From Bacteroidia bacterium (lineage in GTDB: Bacteria > Bacteroidota > Bacteroidia > CAIKAF01): a stretch of DNA of 64,000 bases. Numbering within the stretch: position 1 is the stretch's first letter; each line of letters starts with the position of its first letter. The notes beneath the pieces were generated by a model, which saw nothing but the letters and a program-made list of their open reading frames with translations, ran no database searches and was not told where the DNA came from. The stretch is from the NCBI GenBank assembly GCA_030427255.1, contig JAUHWY010000010.1:24159-88158 (forward strand). The letters run 5' to 3'. Shown here in pieces: positions 17,052 to 24,963 of this stretch. Both the position numbers and the translations under genes were made by a program.

Positions 17052-17071
17052 GGCAATACGTAAATTAGAGC

Positions 17072-18964
17072 ATGCAAGAACCTTTAGCTTTCCTCAAAAA
17101 ATATTGGGGCTACGATTCCTTTAGGCCTTTGCAAGAAGATATTGTTCGGCATGCCGCAGAAGGAAAAGACACCTTGGCATTGCTGCCCACAGGAGGGGGT
17201 AAAAGCATTTGCTTTCAAGTACCGGGCCTTATGCGTCCGGGTCTGTGCTTGGTGATTTCGCCCTTGATTGCATTGATGCAAGACCAGGTTCAGAATTTAA
17301 AACGGCGAGGAATTGCAGCGGCCACCTTGAGCAGTCATCAGAGCCGTGCGGCCTCCGAACAGTGGATGAGTCAAGCGGCCGACGGTAGTCTTAAGTTTTT
17401 GTACGTTTCTCCGGAGCGCCTTCAAAACCCTTATTTTTTGGAGTGGATCGAAAAGGTGCCGGTGGGACTTATTGCGGTGGATGAGGCCCATTGTATTTCG
17501 CAATGGGGCTATGATTTTAGGCCAAGCTACCTGCACATTGCCAAACTTAGGGAGTGGCTTCCCAAAGTTCCGGTCTTGGCCTTAACGGCTACAGCTACTC
17601 CGGAGGTGGTGCAAGACATGCAGGAAAAATTGGCCTTTGGAAAGGAAGCCAAGGTGTTTAGCAAGAGTTTTGAGCGTCCCAACTTGTGCTATGCTGTAGT
17701 ACACTCCGATAACAAGCTTGAGCGTTTGGAGGTTTTTTTAACTCGAACTCCTGGAAGCGCCGTAGTTTATTTACGAAACAGAAAAAAGACCGAGTGGGTA
17801 GCCGAATGGCTTAATCGACGGGGCATTTCGGCCTCTTTTTATCATGGAGGACTAGACCCGCAACAACGAAGCGAACGGCAAGCGACTTGGATTAAAGGCG
17901 ATACTCGAGTAATGGCTGCTACCAATGCCTTTGGAATGGGCATTGACAAACCGGACGTGCGGGCTGTTGCTCACTTGGATTTGCCTGACTCTCTTGAGGC
18001 TTACTTTCAAGAGGCAGGGAGGGCAGGGAGAGATGAGGCTCCTGCCAGGGCGCTGGCCATCGTGAATTTAGAAGATCAACATCGCCTGTTGGAACATTTG
18101 AGCCAACGTTTTCCTCCGCTGGTTTTGATTCGAAAAGTAGTGCAGCGAATAATGCAGTGGCATCATTTGGTAGATGGAACCGGTCCGGGACGGTGGATGG
18201 AGCTAAACCTTTCTGCTTTGGCCGAAGCGTGCGGTTGTAGCTCACAAGAATGCATGTCCGTACTTAAGCTTATGGAACAGGCAGGTTATTGGGAACTCCC
18301 GGAGCTCAAAACAGATTGTTATTACTTAAAGCTGAATGGAAGCCCCCAAGCCCTCCGATCTATGAACATTTCTGAGGAGGCCTTGGATTTGGCCGAAAAG
18401 CTCATGCGGAGATCGGTAGGCATTATGGAAAGCCGAATGCCCGTTAGAAAAGAAAGGTTGCAAAAATGGTGCAGTGGCTATCGACAGAAACAAGCAGAAG
18501 TGTTGCTAAAGGAGTTGGAGAAATTTAAGGCATTGCACATTTTAGACCCCGGAAAAGGAACGCTTTGGCTTAAAACACGGAATGAACTCCCCTCGGCCGC
18601 AAATCTTGTTTTGCCTCCGGAAATCTATACGGAAAGGAAACAAATACTCAAGAAAAAGGTGCAGGCGGTTTTAGACTATGCCTTTCAGGAAGATTGTTGC
18701 CGCTCTGTGGCGCTTATACGGTATTTTGGGCAAGAAGCGCCTAAGCCCTGTGGTGTTTGTGATGTGTGCTTAAGACTTAAGAAAGCAGCCCCAGCTCAAG
18801 ATTTGTTAAGTCAGGTAAGAAATGAAAAGCGGCATTGGAGAATGGAAGAACTGTTGTTTAAGTATCCAAGTTTGGCGGAGGGGCAAAGGCATGTATTGGA
18901 AGACTGGGTGGCAAAAGGATATGTGAAGCATACCGGTGGAGGGTCTTTGGAATTTGAAAGTTAA
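17072..18964 (+). CDS. recQ: ATP-dependent DNA helicase RecQ
   Basis: The 630-residue 3'-5' helicase unwinds recombination and repair intermediates. Seen in order: motif 0 WGYDSFRPLQ, Walker A LLPTGGGKSICFQ, VISPLIALMQDQV, DEAHCISQWGYDFR (motif II plus the aromatic-rich loop), TATATPEV, motif VI QEAGRAGRDE, and an RQC zinc site with CCRSVALIRYFGQ followed by CGVCDVC. There is no clear HRDC domain, and the C-terminus is a short winged-helix-like segment. It is the last gene of the gpmA run. Confidence 0.97.
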   Translation: MQEPLAFLKKYWGYDSFRPLQEDIVRHAAEGKDTLALLPTGGGKSICFQVPGLMRPGLCLVISPLIALMQDQVQNLKRRGIAAATLSSHQSRAASEQWMSQAADGSLKFLYVSPERLQNPYFLEWIEKVPVGLIAVDEAHCISQWGYDFRPSYLHIAKLREWLPKVPVLALTATATPEVVQDMQEKLAFGKEAKVFSKSFERPNLCYAVVHSDNKLERLEVFLTRTPGSAVVYLRNRKKTEWVAEWLNRRGISASFYHGGLDPQQRSERQATWIKGDTRVMAATNAFGMGIDKPDVRAVAHLDLPDSLEAYFQEAGRAGRDEAPARALAIVNLEDQHRLLEHLSQRFPPLVLIRKVVQRIMQWHHLVDGTGPGRWMELNLSALAEACGCSSQECMSVLKLMEQAGYWELPELKTDCYYLKLNGSPQALRSMNISEEALDLAEKLMRRSVGIMESRMPVRKERLQKWCSGYRQKQAEVLLKELEKFKALHILDPGKGTLWLKTRNELPSAANLVLPPEIYTERKQILKKKVQAVLDYAFQEDCCRSVALIRYFGQEAPKPCGVCDVCLRLKKAAPAQDLLSQVRNEKRHWRMEELLFKYPSLAEGQRHVLEDWVAKGYVKHTGGGSLEFES

Positions 18965-19000
18965 TTGTTTGGCTTAGCCCAGGAATCTAAATGTGAAGAA

Positions 19001-19169
19001 GGCCCTGGGGAGGAGCCAAAAAGCCCGGAGCACAAAGCCTTAGGGAGGCAGGGACTGAGGATGCGGCGCGCAGCAAGCACCCGGAAGCCTTGCCTCCCTT
19101 AGGCTTTGGGCGAGGACTTGGAGGCGGATACCCAAGCAGGAGCTTTTTGTTGGGCAATGCTCCTGGGCC
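19001..19169. repeat. GC-rich intergenic palindromic element C (family I)
   Basis: This element lies between the convergent recQ and propeller-protein genes. An 18-bp stem joins 19033-19050 (CAAAGCCTTAGGGAGGCA) with 19091-19108, with 17 of 18 bases paired. Outer arms GGCCCTGGGGAGGAGC and GCTCCTGGGCC pair with a bulge. Loop segment 19054-19087 (34 nt) is identical, in inverse orientation, to 27124-27157 in element D. Flanking AAAGCCCGGA and GAGGACTTG blocks recur at 57.78-57.88 kb. Confidence 0.87.
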
Positions 19170-19179
19170 CCAAATACAT

Positions 19180-20190
19180 TTAAGGAAAAGCAGGAATGTC
19201 TCGAATCAAGAGGGTTTGGCCCAATTGAACTATGGCTAAGGAATCGGCTGCTGCCAAAAACGAAAAAGGAAATTGTGCCAAGGACGGAGTTCGAAAAAGG
19301 GAAGATACATCTTTCCAGGCGCTGCCGCCATTGCTGCTGAGCAGAATGCGGTTGATGTCTGCATTGTTTTCCAGGATAAGCCAGTGGTTCCCAAAAACAG
19401 CTAGCGATGGGTTGGTTTCGGGGCCTAAGGGGTCTTGCCTGAAATTGTGAAGTTCCCAAGCTTGTTCAAACCGCCCCTTACCTAAGCTTCGGTCTCCAAC
19501 TACAGCGCTTCTGAGTAGATTTTGATTGCGCAACAAAAGCATGGAGTCCAAGGCTAAGCCAAAACCATAGGTTTCGCCTGCTTTGGGAATGGCCAATGGG
19601 TTGTGTAGGCTGCCATGGCCCCAAGTTCCGGTATTTTTGTGCATCCACCACATGCCCTTATTTGTCCAGAAAAAAACTTCGTCGTGGTCTTGGCAAAAAG
19701 CATAAATCAATTCCGGGTCGGGTAGGGGAGGCATGGAGTCGGGTAGGCTGTGCAGCTGGTATTTTCCATTTTGGTAGCTATACAAGCCTTGGGGAGTCCA
19801 AGCAAACAGGTGCTCTTCGTCGCTAAGCAAACCAAACACAGGCTCTTCTAGTCCGGTAGATTTAAACTCTTGGCCTTCTTCCTCCGTGCTCAAAACGCCT
19901 TTTTTGGTGTTGATCCAAAGCCTGCCTTTCCAATATTCGATTCCTGAGAAAGGGAATAGACCTGCCGATTTGTCTAAGCCGGTTACCGGATAAGGCCGAG
20001 CCGGCAAATCTGCCTCTTTTAGGTAAATGTGGCCGCTTTTGTAGGGCACAACGGAAAAAATGTAGAGGTTTTGATTGCCCTTGGTAAGGTCATAAACCAA
20101 ACCTTTGATTTGGTTTTGCTCAAAGACCTGTTGCCCAAAAAGGGAGAAAGGCAGCAAGGCGAGCATGCATATGGTAAACTTTCTTAACAT
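19180..20190 (-). CDS. Exported beta-propeller-like protein of unknown function
   Basis: From the ATG at 20190 the product is 336 residues with a signal peptide (MLRKFTICMLALLPFSLFGQ). It is followed by repeated short beta-rich units of the kind seen in two-component-regulator or BNR propellers: GRLWINTKKGVLSTEEEG, EEHLFAWTPQGLYSYQNG, DEVFFWTNKGMWWMHKN. These units report a value with a W.. G.. Y pattern. No enzyme motif is visible. An in-frame ATG at 20220 would add 10 residues before the signal. It diverges from the polyketide operon by about 40 bp. Confidence 0.72.
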   Translation of the reverse strand: MLRKFTICMLALLPFSLFGQQVFEQNQIKGLVYDLTKGNQNLYIFSVVPYKSGHIYLKEADLPARPYPVTGLDKSAGLFPFSGIEYWKGRLWINTKKGVLSTEEEGQEFKSTGLEEPVFGLLSDEEHLFAWTPQGLYSYQNGKYQLHSLPDSMPPLPDPELIYAFCQDHDEVFFWTNKGMWWMHKNTGTWGHGSLHNPLAIPKAGETYGFGLALDSMLLLRNQNLLRSAVVGDRSLGKGRFEQAWELHNFRQDPLGPETNPSLAVFGNHWLILENNADINRILLSSNGGSAWKDVSSLFRTPSLAQFPFSFLAAADSLAIVQLGQTLLIRDIPAFP

Positions 20191-20230
20191 AGTGGGGTAT
20201 TTGCATAAATATACAGACATTTGAAGATAG

Positions 20231-20812
20231 ATGAAATTTACGGCTTGGTTTGCAACGATACTCTTTGTTTTATTGGCGTTTGGATCAATAAGAGGTCAAT
20301 GGCCATCGGATCCGGGTGGTTTTGAGTGCCGGTCGGGTGCAGAGTTGCTTGCCGGCGGGGAAGGACCTTGGCGCAGTTCCCAAAGTTTGGTGCGTTGGTC
20401 CTCGGGTAGCGAACGATTAGACATTTGGGTAAGAACCGTTGCTTTTGGTGCAGATGCCAATCGGTCAGAAGCTTGGGCTCCACAAACCGGTTCGGTTTTT
20501 GAAGACAGTCTTTTACTGCATGTGCAAGCACAGGTGCCAAGAACCGTTGTAGATAAATTGCTCCAAGGAGAATGGGTAATGCAGCAGGAGTATCCTTGCC
20601 AAATACATTACCGGGGACTTAGCTTAGGAAGTCTGCTTCGCTTGGGAGAAGCCATGGCTGGATCTCGGCAGGCGCCCGGTTCGGTGCCTATGATGCTTTC
20701 TACGTATTGGACGCTGCCCATGGGCGAGCCTGTATATTTGGGAACCGGGTTAAGGCTTCATCAAGACTGGACGCTAACGCTTTCTCGGGCTTGCGTAAAT
20801 TTGCAGGAGTGA
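20231..20812 (+). CDS. Exported protein of unknown function, first gene of the polyketide operon
   Basis: The 193-residue protein has a clear signal peptide (MKFTAWFATILFVLLAFGSIRG) and then a domain rich in Trp and beta strands with two cysteines (FECRS, EYPCQI), ending in an acidic NLQE tail. I do not recognise the family. Its stop overlaps the GTG start of the flavin oxidoreductase gene (GTGA), so it belongs to the same transcript. A periplasmic or outer-membrane role in handling the lipid product is possible but is inference from position only. Confidence 0.72.
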   Translation: MKFTAWFATILFVLLAFGSIRGQWPSDPGGFECRSGAELLAGGEGPWRSSQSLVRWSSGSERLDIWVRTVAFGADANRSEAWAPQTGSVFEDSLLLHVQAQVPRTVVDKLLQGEWVMQQEYPCQIHYRGLSLGSLLRLGEAMAGSRQAPGSVPMMLSTYWTLPMGEPVYLGTGLRLHQDWTLTLSRACVNLQE

Positions 20813-21945
20813 ATCTAACCCATCATTACGATGCCTTGGTAGTAGGCGGAGGTTTGGCAGGATTAAGCTCAGCCATTGGTATGGCCCAAATGGGCCTTAA
20901 GGTATTGGTGCTCGAAAAAGGAAATTTGCCGCGGCATAAGGTGTGCGGTGAGTTTATTAGTGGTGAAGTACTACCCTTTTTAAAAAGCTTGGACGTAGAT
21001 TTTGAGTCCTTGAATCCGGCGCGCATCAAAAAACTATGGTTAAGTGCTCCCTCAGGCCGTGCCTTGCAGGCCGATTTAGATCAAGAAAGTTTAGGCTTAA
21101 GCCGCTGGGCTATGGATTACTATTTGTATCAAAAAGCCGAAGCTGCAGGTGTTCGAGTGGCTCTTAAAGAGCCCTATTTGGGCTTTGAATTGGAGAAAGA
21201 GGGGTATGTGGTTCGAAGCAAAAATGGGACCTACAGAGCCAATTGGCTCATTATGGCCTATGGAAAACTTGGACAGCCGGATCGGCAACTTAACCGCTCT
21301 TTTTTGCGTGAAGGCACCTTGTATTCCGGAATTAAGTGGCACTTGGAAGCCGATTGGTCAACCGATTTGGTGGCCTTGCATAATTTTAAAGGGGGCTATG
21401 CCGGGGTTTCTCAAACCGAGACAGGTTTGGTGAACTTATGTTATTTAGTACGTACCTCAACCGTAAAGAAAGCCGGTGGGGTGGAAGCATTGGAACAAAA
21501 TGTGTTGAGTCAAAATCCGCATCTGGAACAATTGCTAAGAAAGAGTAAAAAAGTTTGGGAAAAGCCGCAAGCCATATCAGGAGTTCGTTTCAGTGCCAGA
21601 GGAGCCATAACTCAAGGGCTTCCCATGCTTGGCGATTCTGCCGGCCTTATTGCTCCATTAAGTGGCAACGGCATGGCCCTGGCCATTCGGAGTGCCCGTT
21701 TATGGTTGGAAGCCCTTCGCTCGGTTGAGGCAAAGCCGCAGCTAAGGAAAGCAGCCCTTAGCCATTATCAATCTGCTTGGAATGCCCAGATTCAAGGTCG
21801 ATTGCGCTTTGGAAAAACCATGCAAGGGCTTTTTGGTGGAACTCTGCTCACCGAACTGGCCTTAGGTACAGCTGCAGTTTTGCCTCCCATTACACACCAA
21901 CTTATCAAACAGAGCCATGGAAAGCCGCTTGCCCCATTCACCTGA
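20809..21945 (+). CDS. FAD-dependent oxidoreductase (geranylgeranyl reductase/flavin monooxygenase-like) of polyketide locus
   Basis: I choose the GTG at 20809, overlapping the previous stop (GTGA), giving 378 residues that start MNLTHHYDALVVGGGLAGLS. The FAD dinucleotide motif VVGGGLAGLSSA is followed by EKGNLPRHKVCGEFIS, typical of the geranylgeranyl reductase/UbiH-like group, and later by GDSAGLIAPLSGNGMALAI, the second FAD motif. An ATG at 20707 is in frame but would overlap the previous gene by 105 bp. In phenolic-lipid clusters such as srsABC of Streptomyces, a flavin hydroxylase turns the resorcinol ring into a quinol or quinone. A similar role here is inferred from its neighbours. Confidence 0.88.
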   Translation: MNLTHHYDALVVGGGLAGLSSAIGMAQMGLKVLVLEKGNLPRHKVCGEFISGEVLPFLKSLDVDFESLNPARIKKLWLSAPSGRALQADLDQESLGLSRWAMDYYLYQKAEAAGVRVALKEPYLGFELEKEGYVVRSKNGTYRANWLIMAYGKLGQPDRQLNRSFLREGTLYSGIKWHLEADWSTDLVALHNFKGGYAGVSQTETGLVNLCYLVRTSTVKKAGGVEALEQNVLSQNPHLEQLLRKSKKVWEKPQAISGVRFSARGAITQGLPMLGDSAGLIAPLSGNGMALAIRSARLWLEALRSVEAKPQLRKAALSHYQSAWNAQIQGRLRFGKTMQGLFGGTLLTELALGTAAVLPPITHQLIKQSHGKPLAPFT

Positions 21946-22660
21946 TTTTGGAAGCAGGCACCCGGGCCCCGAATGGATGGACCTCGGACTTTCCGAAAGC
22001 CAAAAGCGATTGAATTACCAAGAAATAGATCGTATCAATCGCTTTATGGGCGTTTATGAAGCCCTTTTTCAAACCCTAGTTCGTGTTTCCAAGGAACATA
22101 CCTATAAACCATTACGTATATTAGAATGCGGAAGTGGCTCAGGGGCATCTATGGTTGCCATTTTGAAAAAGGCCCAAAAACACCATTTGTCATGGGAGTG
22201 GACGGCCGTGGATGTAGATCCTTTGGCCTGTGCTTTGGCAAAGGAAAAGCTGGCTAAAGCCGGACTAAGCAATCAAGCCCGGGTGGTGCAAGATAAAGCA
22301 GAACGGGTACTCGCCACCCAAGGTCCTTTTGATGTTTTGGTGGGAAGCCTGTTTTTGCACCATTTGAGTAACTCCGAAATCATTGAGCTTTGGACATGTG
22401 CACAAAGCCATTTGCGCCTTGGGATGATTTGGGACGATTTGGAGCGACGTCCCCTAAGCTTCTATGGCTTCCGATTGCTTAGCTTTGTGCTGGGCTTATC
22501 TGAGGTTTCCCGGCACGATGGAGCTCTATCCATTTTGCGTTCTTTTAAAAGAAATGACTGGATTTCCATGGCCGAAAATTCCGGTTGGAACTCTTGGGAA
22601 TTAAAAAAGAAAGCCCTGACAGGCCGAATGATTTTTTCAGCAACTACCCAACACCTATGA
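21917..22660 (+). CDS. Class I SAM-dependent methyltransferase of polyketide locus
   Basis: The 247-residue protein has SAM motif I as ILECGSGSGASMVAIL near residue 70, an acidic motif II AVDVDPLACALA, and motif IV DVLVGSLFLHHLSNSE. The C-terminal half has a hydrophobic LSFYGFRLLSFVLG region. The start overlaps the flavoprotein gene by 29 bp, and the stop overlaps the polyketide synthase start (ATGA). Type III PKS clusters often pair with such enzymes for O- or C-methylation of the ring (SrsB, BpsB-like in function). The exact target is unknown. Confidence 0.88.
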   Translation: MESRLPHSPDFGSRHPGPEWMDLGLSESQKRLNYQEIDRINRFMGVYEALFQTLVRVSKEHTYKPLRILECGSGSGASMVAILKKAQKHHLSWEWTAVDVDPLACALAKEKLAKAGLSNQARVVQDKAERVLATQGPFDVLVGSLFLHHLSNSEIIELWTCAQSHLRLGMIWDDLERRPLSFYGFRLLSFVLGLSEVSRHDGALSILRSFKRNDWISMAENSGWNSWELKKKALTGRMIFSATTQHL

Positions 22661-23724
22661 TGGATCCACACATACTTGCTACCTCTATAACTCTGCCTCC
22701 ATATTCAGAGCCATTGCCTGTAATTATGGAGTATGTGGAGTCGTGGATGCAAGGACGGAGTGAGCGAGACCTCCAAAAGGCGCGGCGTATTTTTAGAAAT
22801 GCTGGGGTAGATGCCCGCTATTCTATTATGCCCGCTCAGGAAGTATTTCAAAGAGAAAGTTTCGCCAAAAGAAACGACCGGTTTATGGAAAAGATGATTC
22901 CATTAGCCGTAGCCAATTTAGAAGCCCTTTTTAACCATGCTCAGCTTAAGGCCAATCAGGTAGATTACTTCATTACTACCTCCTGCACCGGGCTTATGAT
23001 ACCATCTTTAGATGCCTACTTGGTCAATGCCTTAGGTTTTAAAGGCGATGTAATTCGAATGCCCATAACAGAAATGGGCTGTGCAGGAGGAACTTCAGGT
23101 TTGATGTATGCCAGGGAGCTGTTGGCCAACCAACCCGGTAAACGTGCCGTGGTTTTAGCCTTTGAGTCCCCAACTTCTACGTTTCAATACGACGACTACA
23201 GCTTTACCAATATTGTGTCGGCAGCTATTTTTGGCGATGGCCTGGCAAGTGCCTTAGTTTCTACGCACCCCGACGACCAAAGGCCGGGAGTACCGACTTT
23301 GGTAGATTCAGCCATGTATCACTTTTTTAACGAAACCCGTATGATGGGTTTCGACTTAAAAGAGTCGGGCCTGCATATTGTGTTAGACCCGGAGGTCCCC
23401 ACAACCATAGAAAAGCACTTTCCCAATATCTTGCCTCCTTTTTTGGCCAAACATGGACTCAGCATAGAAGAAATAGACCACTTTGTGTTTCATCCGGGAG
23501 GGAAAAAAATCATTCAAATGGTAGAGGCGCTCATTGAACCTTTTGGCAAGGACATGCGCTTTACCCGTGAGGTTCTAAAAACCTACGGCAACATGTCTTC
23601 GGCTACGGTTCTTTTTGTTTTGCATGCTTGTCAGCAAAGCCAACCTGCTGCCGGAGATACCGGACTCATGCTAAGCTTTGGTCCGGGTTTCTCTGCTCAA
23701 AATATTTTGTTGAGATGGACATAA
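22657..23724 (+). CDS. Type III polyketide synthase (chalcone synthase-like)
   Basis: From the ATG at 22657 (ATGA overlap with the methyltransferase gene) the enzyme has 355 residues. The Cys-His-Asn triad is visible: Cys110 in ITTSCTGLMIPSLDAYL, His279 in HFVFHPGGKKI and Asn312 in TYGNMSSATVLFV. The late FGPGFSAQ loop is typical. Such enzymes extend a starter acyl thioester with malonyl units and cyclise it to resorcinols, pyrones or phloroglucinols. With a dedicated acyl-chain set next door, a long-chain starter is likely, giving an alkylresorcinol or alkylpyrone. It is the core gene of the locus. Confidence 0.95.
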   Translation: MMDPHILATSITLPPYSEPLPVIMEYVESWMQGRSERDLQKARRIFRNAGVDARYSIMPAQEVFQRESFAKRNDRFMEKMIPLAVANLEALFNHAQLKANQVDYFITTSCTGLMIPSLDAYLVNALGFKGDVIRMPITEMGCAGGTSGLMYARELLANQPGKRAVVLAFESPTSTFQYDDYSFTNIVSAAIFGDGLASALVSTHPDDQRPGVPTLVDSAMYHFFNETRMMGFDLKESGLHIVLDPEVPTTIEKHFPNILPPFLAKHGLSIEEIDHFVFHPGGKKIIQMVEALIEPFGKDMRFTREVLKTYGNMSSATVLFVLHACQQSQPAAGDTGLMLSFGPGFSAQNILLRWT

Positions 23725-24497
23725 ATGCCCCACAAGAAAAGCACGCCCTGATACTTGGGGCTTCCTCCGGTTTGGGAAGGGCCTCGGCCGAAAAGCTGGC
23801 CTCTAAGGGTTGGAAGGTTTGGGCGGTGTACCGAGAAAGGCGCGCGCCTCATAAAATACTTGTAGACGAATGGAAGGAAGCTTTTGGTGCGCAATTGGTG
23901 CCCATAAATACCAATGCCCTTAGTGCAGAAGCCCGTGCGGAGCTTTGGGAAACTATGCAGGAAGCCAAAGGAAAGCTTGGACTTTTGCTGCATTCGATTT
24001 CGCGAGGTACTCCGGGTATACTATGGGCCGAAGGGCAAGGGAAAGAGCTTTCGGCCAATGACCTAAGCCTAACTTGGGAGGCCATGGCTCTAAACTGGCT
24101 GGAATGGAGCCGGGAGGCCCTTCAATTGGGATTCTTTGCCCCTCAAGCAGCTAATTTGGCCTTTACAAGCATGGGAAGCAGCCGAAGCCTGCCGGGCTAT
24201 GCAGCTATTGGCATGGCCAAAGCCTCCCTAGAAAGCTTAGGCAGGTACATGGCCGCTGAATTTTTTAAATATGGGCTAAGAACTAATCTTATCCAGGCAG
24301 GTATCACACCTACTCCTGCGCTAAAGGTGTTGCCGGGCATCGATCAAAAAATGGAAGAAGTACGAAAATTGCACCCATTACAGCGACTCACCACACCTGA
24401 GGATGTAGCGAATGTTGTATATTTGCTTTCCCGCCAGGAGGCCAATTGGATCAATGGTGCGATAATCCCTGTGGACGGTGGTGAAACGCTTATCTGA
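23715..24497 (+). CDS. SDR-family reductase, FabL/FabI-like enoyl-ACP reductase
   Basis: From the ATG at 23715 (10-bp overlap with the PKS gene) the product has 260 residues. The cofactor motif is GASSGLGRASA near residue 15. The catalytic Tyr162 and Lys169 lie in GYAAIGMAKAS, a Y-x6-K spacing that marks enoyl-ACP reductases (FabI, FabL) rather than the Y-x3-K of ketoreductases. The MGSSRSLPGY and SLGRYMAAEF context is close to FabL. It is expected to reduce the trans-2-enoyl-ACP made by the dehydratase encoded next. Specificity is inference. Confidence 0.85.
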   Translation: MDINAPQEKHALILGASSGLGRASAEKLASKGWKVWAVYRERRAPHKILVDEWKEAFGAQLVPINTNALSAEARAELWETMQEAKGKLGLLLHSISRGTPGILWAEGQGKELSANDLSLTWEAMALNWLEWSREALQLGFFAPQAANLAFTSMGSSRSLPGYAAIGMAKASLESLGRYMAAEFFKYGLRTNLIQAGITPTPALKVLPGIDQKMEEVRKLHPLQRLTTPEDVANVVYLLSRQEANWINGAIIPVDGGETLI

Positions 24498-24963
24498 AGA
24501 ACTATATAAATCTCCCGACGAAAAGCTGGCCGGAAATATTCTAGCCTGCATTCCGCAACAAAGCCCTTTTCGTTTTATCGATCGTATCTTGTCTATCGAT
24601 GAAAACCACGTGGTGGGTACCTACACCTACAAATCCAACGAGAGTTTTTACCAAGGACATTTCCCTGATTTTCCGGTTACACCGGGGGTGATTCTTACCG
24701 AAACCATGGCCCAAATTGGACTGGTTTCTTTAGGGGTCTATTTGTGTGGCGCCGACCCCTTGGTCCTAAAATCAGCACGCATATTTTTTACCTCCTCCAA
24801 CGTTCAGTTCCATAAAATGGTGCGACCCGGTGACCAAGTATGGGTCGAGTCTCAAAAAGAATATTTTCGCTTGCGTAAGCTGCAATGCAAGGTGGCCATG
24901 TTTAATCAAGACGGAAAAAAAATATGTGCCGGCACCCTCTCCGGCATGTTCTCTAACCCATGA
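24478..24963 (+). CDS. 3-hydroxyacyl-ACP dehydratase, FabZ-like
   Basis: The hotdog-fold protein of about 161 residues has the FabZ active-site pattern FYQGHFPDFPVTPGVILTE, with His61 and Glu75, and the N-terminal QQSPFRFIDRI segment. The start is one of two adjacent GTG codons (24478 or 24481), overlapping the reductase gene by about 20 bp, and no in-frame ATG fits. It should dehydrate 3-hydroxyacyl-ACP during chain extension on the ACP of this locus. Its stop overlaps the ketosynthase ATG. Confidence 0.9.
   Translation: MVKRLSEELYKSPDEKLAGNILACIPQQSPFRFIDRILSIDENHVVGTYTYKSNESFYQGHFPDFPVTPGVILTETMAQIGLVSLGVYLCGADPLVLKSARIFFTSSNVQFHKMVRPGDQVWVESQKEYFRLRKLQCKVAMFNQDGKKICAGTLSGMFSNP

Noticed and set aside
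20707..20808. Upstream ATG start for the flavin oxidoreductase
   Set aside because: It would overlap the previous gene by 105 bp, and the added residues do not match the family. The GTG at 20809 overlaps the stop (GTGA) and starts just before the FAD motif.
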